Assembly (NCBI RefSeq): GCF_937616625.2
Contig: NC_065573.1
Coordinates: forward strand, 19,173,001-19,237,000
Direction: 5' to 3'
Source: Mercurialis annua
Lineage: Eukaryota > Streptophyta > Magnoliopsida > Malpighiales > Euphorbiaceae
DNA: 64,000 nucleotides
How positions within the stretch are numbered: the stretch's first letter is position 1; every line of letters starts with the position of its first letter. Below the pieces are notes generated by a model that saw only the letters and a program-made list of their open reading frames with translations, did not search any database and was not told where the DNA came from. The position numbers and the translations under genes were made by a program. Below are positions 25,261 through 36,143 of the stretch, one piece after another.

Positions 25261-26520
25261 GTTGCTCTTTATTATCAAAATTAATCTGTCAGAATTAGTC
25301 GCTTCTAGATCAAATGCTCAACAAACGCTAAAATAAACACACCACAAATGTCTAATTTATTACAATTAAATTGATTTTAAAACAAAATGAATATAATTGT
25401 AAGATTTTGCAAAACTCCATCAACAACCTAAGTGGTCACATGTATCATTCTAAAACAAAATCATAAAATCAGCACTTTAAACTTCATTTGTCACTGTCAG
25501 CCTCTTGAATTTGTAGGGATTCGTCTAAGAAACCATTTCCTTAAAAACTTTCTATGATTAATTAGCATGATTCAACGTTTAATAGATGATTCAAAAATAT
25601 ATTCCAAACATGAACTATAATCAAAAAAAACCTTGTACTTGCAACCATCTGATATAATCACAATCAAATTTTTTGCAACAAACAGTACATCAATTATACC
25701 ATTTTGAATTGAAAAACATATGAATCACAGTACAAGAAAATTTTATTAGATAGGAAATAATTTTCAATCTACTATTGATTTTTAAATAACAAAAATGTTG
25801 TCTACTTTTTCACTTCACTGTTGCAATCTTGCTTCCATGGCTACCGTCTCCGATTTGGGTTAGTCAAATTTTAAAATCTGAGCAATCCGCTTCATCCTAG
25901 CCGCTGCCGTCGCATCCCTCTCATCAACTGCTGCCGTCGCATCCCTCTCATCAACCGTTGCCGTCGCATCTCACTTCATCCTAGCCGTTGTCGTCGCATC
26001 CTTTCATCAACCGTTGCCGTCGCATCTTGCTTCATCCTCGCCATTGCCGTCGCATTTGGACGAGCAACAACCACACCAGTACCTCCTTCTCCGCTGGAGC
26101 AACAATCCATTCTTCTTCCTTCGATGAGAATCATATGTGGCTGAACTCAATTTAATGGTCATCTTCGTACGCGCTGCTGTTCATGAAGATCGGAGTTAGG
26201 AGGTTAAAGGCAAACAGTCTTTTTGTGGGTTATACATGTGTTTAACATAGAAAGGGTAGATCTGTCCTATTTCACTATAAAATCAACTTATTTTGGAATA
26301 TGGGTGATTTACGCTAACTTTTTCATCTTTTTAGGTGATTTTTGCACATTTTTATTTTTTGAGATAAAAACAATAGAGAGATGCTTTTTTAGGGGTTTTG
26401 TGTAAAAAAACCCTTTTCTCTTTGAACTCTAAGCCCAAGGAAAAAATTATAGCAGAAAAGCCCCACACTGAGGGGTTTAATAAGGGTTTTAGTAGCTTCC
26501 TACCAAAAAAAATTCAAAAA
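25261..26520. other. Intergenic region upstream of the PPR gene
   Basis: AT-rich sequence without a gene, then a CCGTCGCATC minisatellite (25903-26060), then the probable PPR promoter and leader. A long open frame extends upstream of 26521 but has no in-frame ATG, so it is treated as leader. Confidence 0.5.
25903..26060. repeat. Minisatellite of GCCGTCGCATC units
   Basis: About six imperfect copies of a unit near 27 bp, containing TGCCGTCGCATC followed by CTCTCATCAAC or TTCATCCT. It is much richer in GC than its flanks. Confidence 0.85.
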
Positions 26521-28932
26521 ATGGCTAATCGAGTTCATCTCCTCTCCAAAATCCCTCGTTCTACAACTATAACAAACAACCCCAAAAATCCCATCTCATT
26601 TCCCTTCTCTTCTTCAATCCCCACCACAACACTCTCTCAACAAACCCAATCTACCCAACTCAACTCCAACAACTACCAACAAGAACGCTATCAGCAAGTT
26701 GAAAACCTTCAAACTTTACTTCGACAGAACAGCAATGGCGCTGCTTACACTCTTACAAAATCAATCATTCTCTCAAAATCAAATTTCTCATCACCCTCTG
26801 ATCTCTTCTCATGCTTCTCAACATCCCCAATTCCTTTACAAATCACACTCTCAGAGATGCTGGTCTCCGTTTGTTGCGAGTCGAAAATGCATCACGAAGC
26901 TGTAGAATTGTGTAAATTCTTATTCGAATCTTTGGTAAATGATAAACAATTTGTTAAGGTTCTTGAATTGTTTAACAAGATTGAGAAATCGGGTCTTCGG
27001 CTTGAGACTGTTATGTACGGGAAGGCGATACAGGCTGCGGTTAAATTGGGGGATGTGAAGATGGGTTTGGAGCTTTTGGATTCGATGAAAAAGAGAGGAG
27101 TTTGGACTAATGTGTTTATCTACAATGTTTTGATTGGTGGGCTGTGTAGAGAGAAGAGGATAAGGGATGCAGAGAAGCTGTTTGATGAAATGCGTAAGAG
27201 AAATTTAGTGGGGAGTGTTGTGACTTATAATGCTCTTATTGATGGGTATTTTAAGGCGGGTGATGTGGATGCTGCGCTTAGAATGCGGGAGAGGATGAAG
27301 GAAGCTGGAGTGAAGGCGAGTGTTATTACTTTTAACTCGTTGCTTAGCGGGTTTTGTAGGATGCGGAGAATGGAGGATGCGAAAAGTGTGTTGAAAGATA
27401 TGGAAATGAATGGTTTTGTGCCTGATGGGTTTACTTATAGTATTCTTCTTGACGGGTTTTTCAGGTGCGGTGATGAGAATGGTGCTGTGCAGTTGTATGA
27501 GCAAGCCTCTGGTAAAGGGATTAGGATTAGTAATTATACGGGTAGTGTTTTGTTGAACGGATTATGTCAAGAAGGGAAAGTTGAGAAGGCGGAGGAGATG
27601 TTGGTGAAGCTTTTGGAAAATGGTCTTGTTCCGAATGAGGTTATATATAATACTATTGTGAAAGGGTATTGTCGATCCAGTGATTTGAATAAAGCTATTT
27701 TGACTATTGAGAGAATGGAAAAATTAGGGTTGAAGCCTAATCATATAACCTATAACTCTTTGATTGATAAGTTTTGTGAAATGAAAGAGATGGATAAGGC
27801 AGAGGAGTGGGTAAAGAAGATGACCCAGAAGGATATAGCACCAACTGTGGAGACATACAACAGCCTCATTGATGGCTTTGGAAAGTTATGCAGGTTTGAT
27901 ATGTGTTTTGAGATTCTTGAACAAATGGAAGAGATTGGGGTGATACCCAATGTTGTAAGCTACGGTTCTCTCATAAATTGTTTATGCAAGGATGGGAAGA
28001 TTCTCGAGGCAGAAATAGTCCTTAGGGATATGATTAGCAAAGGGGTTTTGCCTAATGCCCATGTATATAATATGCTTATTGACGGAAGTTGTGTGGTGGG
28101 GAAATTGAGAGATGGTTTAAGGTTCTTCGATGAGATGATGAGACGTGAGATAGGCCCGACGATTGTGACTTATAACGCACTCATTAACGGTCTCTGCAGA
28201 AAGGCAAGGTTGATGGAAGCTGAAGACTTGCTTCTCCAGATTACCAGCAGCGGTCTTACTCCTGATGTGACGACTTACAATTCGTTAATCTTTGGATACG
28301 CTAATTCTGGAAATACCCTGAAATGTCTCGAGCTATATGAAACTATGAAGAATTTGGGCATAAAAGCTACTGTTAATACATATCATACTCTAATCATTGG
28401 ATGTAGCAAGGAAGGGATAGAAGTAGTAGAGAGACTATATAATGAAATGTTACAGATGAATTTGGCTCCTGATCGAGTTTTGTATAATGCCATGATTCAG
28501 TGCTATGCTGAGATAGGAAACACTGCAAAGGCGCATGCTTTGCATCAGGAGATGCTAGACAGGGGAATTCAAACGGACAAAATGACTTACAATAGTTTGA
28601 TTCTGGGTCATTTCAGAGACGGAAAGTCGTCAAACATAAATGATCTCGTCGATGATATGAAGTCTAAAGGGTTGACTCCTATGGGTTATACTTATAACAT
28701 TTTAGTTAAGGGACACTGTGACATAAAGGATTTTAATAGAGCATATGCTTGGTCTAGAGAAATGTTTGAAAATGGTTTCCTTCTAAATGCAAGTATTGGT
28801 AAGGAGCTCATAGATGGCCTTAAGCAGGAGGGGCAGTTGCAAGAAGTGCAAGTTCTTTGCTCAGAGTTGAACATTGAAGAAACCGATGATTGGAGCTCTA
28901 GCGAGCAGCTTTCTGCAGATGCCAAAACATAA
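26521..28932 (+). CDS. P-class pentatricopeptide repeat protein, probably mitochondrial (At5g12100-like)
   Basis: This single-exon gene encodes 803 residues. P-class PPR proteins bind organellar RNA through tandem helical repeats and help with its processing, stability or translation. The N-terminus (about 1-60) is rich in Ser, Thr and Asn with few acidic residues, as in organelle transit peptides. From about residue 130 to 780 there are tandem 35-residue repeats with the signature of TYNALIDGYFKAGDVD and relatives, many with N or T at the base-recognition positions. There is no E, DYW or SMR domain at the C-terminus, which ends in a short acidic Ser-rich tail. The ATG at 26521 gives MANRVHLLSK. 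The sequence resembles what I recall of Arabidopsis At5g12100. The repeat register breaks near residues 135-145 (LFESLVND), where about half a repeat seems to be missing. The gene is convergent with the peroxiredoxin gene. Confidence 0.93.
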   Translation: MANRVHLLSKIPRSTTITNNPKNPISFPFSSSIPTTTLSQQTQSTQLNSNNYQQERYQQVENLQTLLRQNSNGAAYTLTKSIILSKSNFSSPSDLFSCFSTSPIPLQITLSEMLVSVCCESKMHHEAVELCKFLFESLVNDKQFVKVLELFNKIEKSGLRLETVMYGKAIQAAVKLGDVKMGLELLDSMKKRGVWTNVFIYNVLIGGLCREKRIRDAEKLFDEMRKRNLVGSVVTYNALIDGYFKAGDVDAALRMRERMKEAGVKASVITFNSLLSGFCRMRRMEDAKSVLKDMEMNGFVPDGFTYSILLDGFFRCGDENGAVQLYEQASGKGIRISNYTGSVLLNGLCQEGKVEKAEEMLVKLLENGLVPNEVIYNTIVKGYCRSSDLNKAILTIERMEKLGLKPNHITYNSLIDKFCEMKEMDKAEEWVKKMTQKDIAPTVETYNSLIDGFGKLCRFDMCFEILEQMEEIGVIPNVVSYGSLINCLCKDGKILEAEIVLRDMISKGVLPNAHVYNMLIDGSCVVGKLRDGLRFFDEMMRREIGPTIVTYNALINGLCRKARLMEAEDLLLQITSSGLTPDVTTYNSLIFGYANSGNTLKCLELYETMKNLGIKATVNTYHTLIIGCSKEGIEVVERLYNEMLQMNLAPDRVLYNAMIQCYAEIGNTAKAHALHQEMLDRGIQTDKMTYNSLILGHFRDGKSSNINDLVDDMKSKGLTPMGYTYNILVKGHCDIKDFNRAYAWSREMFENGFLLNASIGKELIDGLKQEGQLQEVQVLCSELNIEETDDWSSSEQLSADAKT

Positions 28933-29711
28933 GAGATGCAATGAAGTTGCCTTGAGAAACATAATTTACATATTAATCTAATATAAGTTGTGCATTACTT
29001 TTTCATGTTCAATTTTGGCACCGGAATTGAGATTCGAAGTTTGGATTGATTGCACTACTTGTTGAAAACAACCCTACGGAATAGACTTGGCGATTCAACC
29101 CCTCTACGGAATAGACCTGGCGATCCAACAACCCTGCAGGTCTGCCCTACGAGATAGACCCGTGGAGGAATTTTACCCAAGGAGCTCTCTCTTTATGAAG
29201 TTGTTACTCTCCACAACAAGAGAATGAGAAAATTAGTAAATTCTTGACTAGCTCTTCTTGTCTGCAAGCTACTGTAGGAAGCTAATAGTATTACAAAGGG
29301 TACCTAATAGACAAGGAACGAAGGAGCAAAAACAGCATTTTTCTGAGGCTGATGCTGTCTGGTTTACCATTACCAAGATTTCAGACATAAAAGAGGTATA
29401 TCTTTTCCTAGTTCATCCTCTTTTGTCTATGTTTGATTTTTAATAGACATACATTCTATACTGTAATTGTTATGTAATTACAATTATGATACATTAGTAA
29501 AACATAACAAAATTAAGCCTCAAACCGCTGTAATATATCTGATTCATTGTTCTCTATCTATTTTACTCAACAAAAAATACAAGAACTTAAAAAAGAAGCA
29601 ATTTTTATCCAAATGAACCAAACCCAACTCAAGGTTTCATCATATTATTAAGCATCTTCATCAAAAACAACAACCAAACAAACAAAAAAACAGCTACCAA
29701 AACTCTAAAAT
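28933..29711. other. Region between the convergent PPR and peroxiredoxin genes
   Basis: It contains both 3' untranslated regions. At 29074-29165 there are two and a half copies of a unit near 30 bp containing CTACGGAATAGACCTGGCGA. No gene is supported here. Confidence 0.6.
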
Positions 29712-30395
29712 CTAGAGCAACTTAAGCATATCATCAGCACCACTGAAAGTAAAAGCACCACCTTCTTCCACATTAAGAACTTTAACCACCCCATCTTCAG
29801 CCAAAATAGCATACCTCCTTGACCTAACCCCCAACCCAATAGGCTTATCACTCAAATCCAATTCAAACCCTAATTTCTTAGTCAATTCCCCATTTCCATC
29901 GCTCAACAGCAACACCTCATCCTTAATCCCCAGATTCTCCTTCCACGCTTTCATTACGAATGCATCGTTTACCGAAATGCACGCGATTACGTCGATTCCT
30001 TTCGATTTCAGCTCCGCGGATTTCTCCACGAAACCCGGGAGGTGTTTCTGGGAACATGTGGGGGTGAATGCTCCCGGCACGGCAAACAGGATTGACTTTT
30101 TGCCGGAGGTTAAGGAGGAGATTGTGGTGGTTTGGAGCTCTCCGTCGGCGTCGAAGAAGGAGAGGGTGGAGTCTGGGAGCTTGTCCCCGAGGGATAGTGC
30201 GGCGGTGATGGGGGCGGTTGATTTGGTGGTTAGGGTTTTGAATTTTGGGAATTTGGATTGGGTTTTGAGTGGGAGAGGAGTGAACGAGAGCTTTGAGGAA
30301 AGGGATTTGGCGGTGGTTGATGTGGCGGTGGCGGTTGCTGCTCCGACGGTGGTCGGAGAGAAGAGGAGGCGGGAGATGGAGAGAGTGGCGGCCAT
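29712..30395 (-). CDS. PRXIIE: Chloroplastic type II peroxiredoxin (PRXIIE-like)
   Basis: This single-exon gene encodes 227 residues. Type II peroxiredoxins reduce hydrogen peroxide and alkyl hydroperoxides, using glutaredoxin or thioredoxin to regenerate the enzyme. Residues 1-65 form a Ser/Thr/Ala/Lys-rich plastid transit peptide with almost no acidic residues. The mature domain starts near A66 (LSLGDKLPD). The peroxidatic cysteine is C114 in PGAFTPTC, the resolving cysteine is C139 in [10 protein letters not shown], and the conserved arginine lies in RSRRYA. The C-terminus GADDMLKLL matches the family. Length fits the plastid isoform (about 230). A Mutator-type element ends 175 bp upstream of the ATG, so the promoter must be short or partly transposon-derived. 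Confidence 0.95.
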   Translation of the reverse strand: MAATLSISRLLFSPTTVGAATATATSTTAKSLSSKLSFTPLPLKTQSKFPKFKTLTTKSTAPITAALSLGDKLPDSTLSFFDADGELQTTTISSLTSGKKSILFAVPGAFTPTCSQKHLPGFVEKSAELKSKGIDVIACISVNDAFVMKAWKENLGIKDEVLLLSDGNGELTKKLGFELDLSDKPIGLGVRSRRYAILAEDGVVKVLNVEEGGAFTFSGADDMLKLL

Positions 30396-30570
30396 TTGTT
30401 TTGAGTGGTATGGTGAGAAAATGTGCAGCTGTGTGGGGAGTTTTTTAGGATGCGAAGAGTAGATGACGGAGTGAGCAATGAAAGGTGGGTGGAGATTGTC
30501 AAGTGAGCTGAGCTGTCCTGTGATGACGACACATTTTTATTTTATTTTATTTTATGTACTGATTATTTTT

Positions 30571-31926
30571 GACCAAACGCATATTTGGGTCCCTGCCCTT
30601 GTCGTCTTTTTTAATTTGGGTCCCTGCACTTAAAAACATCCATAGTAAATACCTGCACTATCAAAAATATCTATTTCAAGTCCCTATCGGTGAGCCAATA
30701 GACGGAACGTAGATGACGCTAAAAACTAACAGATGTAAAATGTGTAATTGAGTCCCCGCACTGTTATTATTTTTTAAATTGAATCCATACACTAAAAAAT
30801 ATCCAAATTGCGTCCTTGCACTATAATTGTTTTGGAAATTGAGTCCCTACTCTAAAGAATATTCAAATTGGGACCTTCTATCATCAAATAATATTAATAA
30901 TTTTTTATTTAATTTTATTTTTAATATTAAAATTGTCTCTAACTATTAACAATTTTTTTAAAATCTAATTTAAAATCTTAATTATTTTAAATTTTTTAAT
31001 TAATTAAATTAAAATAAATATTTTCAAATATACAATTAGTTTTTAATTTTTTAAAAAATATTAAATATATTAAAAAAAATTCCTCAAAACCCAATTTTTA
31101 TTAGTTTCGAAAAGACAAACCTATTTTTATTAAATATAAAAAAATAACTCAAATCTATTATTTACATATAAAATACTTTTATAGCTAAAAAAAACAATAA
31201 CCCTAATTTTCCTAAAATTGAACCATCCCTACACTCTGCCACAATTGCCCCCGTTGTGCGGCCACTGTTATTCATCGGAGCCGTCACCGTTTTGCGACAT
31301 AATATGGTAAAGGAGGAAGGCCACGCTAAAGATGATGTTGGAGCCGTTAAACGACGCTGGAGATGATGGTAGAGCCGATAGACAAAGCTGGGGGCGATGG
31401 ATTTGCTCGTGACGGTGGTTTTGCTTGAGACGATGGAGACGTTTGGCAGTGGTGGAGGAGGAAGACGAAACTGGAGACGATAGGCATTGACTGGGAAGAT
31501 CAAGCGGTGGTGAGAGTAGGCAGCAATGGAAGTGTAGGGTTTTTTTAATGAGTAAAATGAAAGTGTTTTTTTATGTTTTTATTTATTTAATGTGTATATT
31601 AAAAATTATATTATATTTTAATTTAATTTAATTAATAAAATTATTATTTGATAAATTTTGAATAATAAAAATTTTTAATTAAAATTTATAGTGTAGGATA
31701 CAATTAGCAAATAATTATAGTGTAAGGATCCAATTGGCAAAATTGTATATTACAAATATCACCAGTCTCAAAGAAAAGCGTTGGTGAGTCACTCTCTAAC
31801 AGAATAAGACGGAGGGACTTATTATGATCATTTTGATAGTGCATGGATTTATAATGGGTGTTTTTGTGTGCAGGGATCCAAATTAAAACAGATAACAAGT
31901 ACAGGGCTCCAAATATATATTTGGCT
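30571..31926. mobile_element. Non-autonomous Mutator-type element upstream of the peroxiredoxin gene
   Basis: Degenerate long inverted repeats run inward from GACCAAACGCATATTTGGG on the left and its inverted counterpart ending ATTTGGCT on the right. An exact 9-bp duplication ATTATTTTT flanks the 1356-bp element (30562-30570 and 31927-31935). The centre (31200-31530) is markedly richer in GC and holds a 113-codon open frame (- strand, 31162-31503) without recognisable homology. It might be a captured host fragment, but I cannot name a source. No transposase is present. Confidence 0.8.
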
Positions 31927-32269
31927 ATTATTTTTATGGGTTCGACTTTTGCTATAAATGTAGAGAAAATTAGAGTGTTTACTGGGTTTGGACATTTTTA
32001 TTAGAATTTTACGAGCCCAGAAATGGGTTTAGAGAAATACGGTGGCCTTTTAATTTTTTTGAATTTTAGAATTTTTATTAGCAATTATATGTTTTCTAAT
32101 TTGAAAATAGCCCTTATCAGAAATGGTAACCTCCCTATTTAAATTTCAATTAGATTATTCCAAGAATATCTCCGAAAATTTCTCTACAAATAACTCCTCA
32201 AACAACTCCCCAATCCCACTTTCCAAATCTTTCCTTTTTTTTTGATTTTAGGTTGACAGGAATTATGGA

Positions 32270-32431
32270 ATGGTGAAAACTAGAGCTTCTTCAACAAATA
32301 ATTCTGATATGAAATCATCCCCATCAAAGACACCCGCAATGACAAAATCGAAGAGGGTATCTAGCAAACGGAAGGTTGATTTTGATGATGTTCAAATTAC
32401 GAGTAAGAACCCTAGAGTTCACTGTCACTGA
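32270..32431 (+). CDS. Short ORF of unknown function, possible first exon or transposon fragment
   Basis: A 53-residue frame starting MVKTRASSTN, rich in Ser, Lys, Thr and Arg with a VSSKRKVDF stretch, looks more protein-like than its AT-rich surroundings, and an acceptor-like TTGACAG precedes it. I do not recognise it. A frame of similar style starts at 35475 (MREKIVATKA), so both may derive from N-termini of a decayed transposon protein. Confidence 0.25.
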   Translation: MVKTRASSTNNSDMKSSPSKTPAMTKSKRVSSKRKVDFDDVQITSKNPRVHCH

Positions 32432-34222
32432 TAATCAAAAGAAGAAAAAAAATTGTTCCTTCTCCTCATACTTCTGTTAAGGTAATTTTTATTAAAATTC
32501 TTTATTTTTTTACCTTTAATTGATTTTTGTATTTTGTTTCTTGTGATTCAATAATGTATTTTAGGGTGTGTAACTAAATGTTGTCTATTTGATTGTTTTG
32601 TTTACATGTGTTTAAATTATGTATTTGTTGTCTTAATTTTTCAATTTTTTTAATGCATGTTTACTGTTTTTAATCTGTTTATGGTTAATATTTAATTGTC
32701 AGTTGGTTACCTATGGGTGAACTGAGATTAGAATGTATTTATGTGTTAGACCCTTTTTATGAACTCTGTATTGTGTTAGTTATGTTAATTTTTATTTTTT
32801 ATGCATTTTATTTGTTTGTTAATTGTGTAAGTGTTATTATGGAGTTACTAGATGGTTAACTATAGGTGAACTGAGAGTAGTGTGTTTTTTTAGAAAATAA
32901 TTACTGTCAGTATCCATGCTAATTAACCATTAGGTAACTATTAGTACACTATTAGTTAACTTATAACAGGAACTTTAATTCTACAAGTATTTCTAAAGTT
33001 TTTGAATCGTCTTTGTTATTTTTTATATTGCAGTTTTTTTCTGTCAAACTGATGAAAAAAAACGATGAACGAAGGCGGTTTGAGTTGAACGAAGAAAGCA
33101 GTCGTTGGAGTGAGACGAAGATAGGCGAACGATGAACGAAAGCGAACAATGAAAGAAGGCGCGGTGGCTGGAAGCCATTGTCTTTTTTATTATAATTGGA
33201 TTTTAACAATGATGTAAAAATAATTAAGGTTAACTATATGTTTCTAATGGTTAATTAATAGTTAACTAACTTTGTATGATTTTTTATATAAAACATGAAT
33301 ATATATTGATAATTACTTTTTTTTAATTACGGTTAACTAATATGTGACTAATAGTTATTTTTATACGTATGATTATTTTTAAAATAATTGAAATTTGATG
33401 TTCAGTTGTTTTTTTATTATATTTGAATAATTTTAAAAATAATTAGGGGGTAATTATATGTTTTCTAACTGTTGACTATTAGTTAACTATACTTGTGTTG
33501 GTTATCTAAAACATGAATACATAATGTTAATTATCTTTTTTTTTATTTGTTAAAGTTAACTAATAAGTGACTACTGGTTAATTGACAGTTAACTAATTTG
33601 GTGTACTGTTAATTTTATGACATATTATAGTTAGATTTATCTAAAAATGATTTTATGATGTTAATAATTTTTTTTATTAAATTTAATTTATTAATGGTTA
33701 ATTACATGTAAACTGACAGTATATCATTTTTTTTACAAATAAATGAATTTATATTGTATATTCATATTTGTTGATTGTTTATGATGAGTTAATGCATTTT
33801 TTGTTTACAAAACTGTTTGATGATTTCTTGATTGTCTTATTTGCTGATTTTTTTTTATTTTTTAATAAGTCTGATTTGCTAATTTCAAATATTGGTACGT
33901 TTTTAAAAAGTCATTGCAATTCCATTATATATGGAAAGTTTGTTAAATGCAAGTAATTTCTCCTTATGAATCTTGAAGATTCTTGAAAATATATTCCCAA
34001 TATGTTAGTTTACCCATTTATAGGATATATTCAAAATCATAACATCTTATATCCTTATTTATTCTAACCGTATTTTCTATATTAAATTTGTTATTTTTGC
34101 AATTTGAAATTTGATAATTGTATTATTCAACTTTGATTTTTCCTCTAGTAAAATTTATAATATTTTCACACAAGTAGGGTAGTTGTCAATTTTTCCCATA
34201 AATGTATGGATTGATCAGATAA

Positions 34223-34400
34223 AAAGAGCAAGTGAGTTATAGCCTTGATGGCTTAATTCCCATTGCACCTCATAGAGGTCCGGGTTTCGAACCCTCCTCT
34301 AGCAGCAGTGTGCTACACTTTAAAAAATGGTTGATAAACTAATCCTAACACTATAGCCAACTTCCGCTAATCATATTTCAGTTAAAAAAAATCAGTTAAA
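34223..34400 (+). mobile_element. tRNA-derived SINE-like segment
   Basis: A box-A-like TAGCCTTGATGG and a box-B-like GGGTTTCGAACCC are about 45 bp apart, followed by an A-rich end with two copies of CAGTTAAAAAAA. I do not see a clear TSD, so boundaries are approximate. Confidence 0.5.
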
Positions 34401-34574
34401 AAAAGAAAATTCATTAGAAAATTATATAAAATCTCTCAAAATTATAATTGTTATTTTAGTAATTTAGGTTTTTATTGGTGGTTTATTCCCCAAGATGGTT
34501 TTTGCTAGCAACAAATTTAAAATGGTCCTTTTTAAAAAATTCAAATTAATAAATAAAATACCAATAAAATATAA

Positions 34575-34690
34575 TTTAAATGTTATAAGCGCTAAGCAGC
34601 AAATTGCTAGGTCGTGGGTTCGATTACTCCTCCAAGTGCTCTCCCTCCCCAAATTAATACATAAAATTAAAAAAAAACAATTAAATTCTT
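34575..34690 (+). mobile_element. Second SINE-like remnant
   Basis: TAAGCGCTAAGCAGC resembles a degenerate box A, and GTCGTGGGTTCGATTACTCC contains a box-B-like GGTTCGATT; an A-rich run follows. No TSD was found. Confidence 0.35.
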
Positions 34691-34840
34691 TTAATTTAAA
34701 ATTTTGCATATCAAATTAATCCCATAATTTAACAAATAGTAATAATTGTTTATTTAATTTGTATAAATATCAATTATATTGTAAAAACAAAAACCATAAA
34801 ACAATACTCTTTATACAAAACAAAAATGATTTACCCTCTT

Positions 34841-34930
34841 GGAACAGAAAAGCCGACCGTCTCGAAAATCGGAACCGAAAAGCCGACCGTCTAGGAAGTC
34901 GGAACCGAAAAGTCGACACCCTCGAAACAG
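34841..34930. repeat. Three 30-bp tandem repeats
   Basis: Units at 34841-34870, 34871-34900 and 34901-34930 share GGAACCGAAAAGCCGACCGT and are of equal length. They are GC-richer than the flanks. Confidence 0.9.
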
Positions 34931-36143
34931 TCCCATGGGTCTGCAGCAGCTCCCCTTTTCCGGCAAAAACAAAAAAAATGAATTTTTTTTAGAAAAATAT
35001 TCAAAAAGCCCCTAAATTAATTAAAAATTAATTATGATTAATTAGCATTTAAACATGTTTAATTAGAGTAAATTATGACTAATTAGAAACTCACTCTCCA
35101 AATTAAGGTGTCACATTAGTATAGGTGGGTTTTAGAGCCGGTTTTACCAAATTCAGGATAAAAATAATTCTATTTTTCAGTTTTGGACTTTTTTTATATT
35201 TTAAAAATTGAGGGAATATAGCGATCCTTTGTTCCTGAATAATTCACCCAAGCTCCTTCTTCTTCTTCATCACAATAATTCTTTAATTACTTACTTTTCA
35301 AACACCACAATTTTTTTAACTGTCCTTCACATTTTCCAACATTCCCTACATTTTATCCATTTTCTTAACTCACTTGTTTATTTTTTTATTATTTTTGTAA
35401 ATTTTTTTCCACCTATTTTATGGTTACTACATGTCGCGCCTCGGAACTTCAACCTAAAATCAAACTTCTGAAACATGAGGGAGAAGATTGTTGCAACGAA
35501 AGCTCTAAAAACTACAAAAGTGAAATCAACTGGTGAATCTTCAGTTCGTCGATCTCCTATTTTTTAAAATAAGAGACATGCAGATGATGTATTTTGGCTA
35601 TCAATTAAGCAAAAGGTATTTCATCAATGAATCGGAAAAATCTTCTCCTAAAGTCTGTTTATATCCTTTACTAATTTATTTAGAGTTCATAATTTGTCTA
35701 TATTAGGTTTTTATTAACATTTATACTATACTTATTAGATTTTTAATTGTTTTTTTACAATCAAAATAATCTTCCATTAATATCAAGCAGTTACAAGTGC
35801 AAGAATTTAGAAAGGGTATAACCGTTTCTAATAACCTGACATATAACAAGACTCAAAGCCTTGTTCGCATATCGCCTTACAAAATCAAAATCAAAATTAC
35901 ATAACTGCTCTACCATCATAAGAATCCAATTTTATCAATGACTAATAGAAGGCTCACCAAAACTTCATAAAAAGCAACAAACAAACATTTCGATATAGAA
36001 AGGACAATGAACCTTTCGATATAGAAAGGACAATAAAATTTTTAAAAAAGAAAGACAATCACTATAATAAGTATCAAAAACAAAAAAAAACTAACATAAC
36101 ATCTATACAAATTCATCTCCAGTCTTGAAAAGATCTAGATTTA

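Larger units (their letters stand above)
31936..36143. other. Gene-poor AT-rich region
   Basis: Apart from the short items listed separately (an ORF at 32270, two SINE-like segments and a 30-bp tandem repeat) I see no gene. The stretch from about 32690 to 33720 repeats words such as GTTAACTA and TTAACTATTAG many times on both strands without a clean period. Confidence 0.5.

Noticed and set aside
10680..26390. A single giant DNA transposon containing the 194-bp array, with ends near 10680 and 26390
   Set aside because: The two candidate ends share only loose A-rich similarity with no terminal repeat or target duplication.
29977..30532. 161-codon + frame and 100-codon - frame over the peroxiredoxin gene
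   Set aside because: They overlap the transit-peptide coding region in other frames and have no own start context or homology.
34570..34660. tRNA gene
   Set aside because: It has box-B-like sequence but no cloverleaf stems or anticodon arm can be formed; a SINE remnant fits better.
35760..36000. Possible LINE tail: on the minus strand a stretch reminiscent of the end of a non-LTR RNase H domain
   Set aside because: Only about 20 residues resemble it, with stops nearby and no poly(A) or TSD; too weak to annotate.
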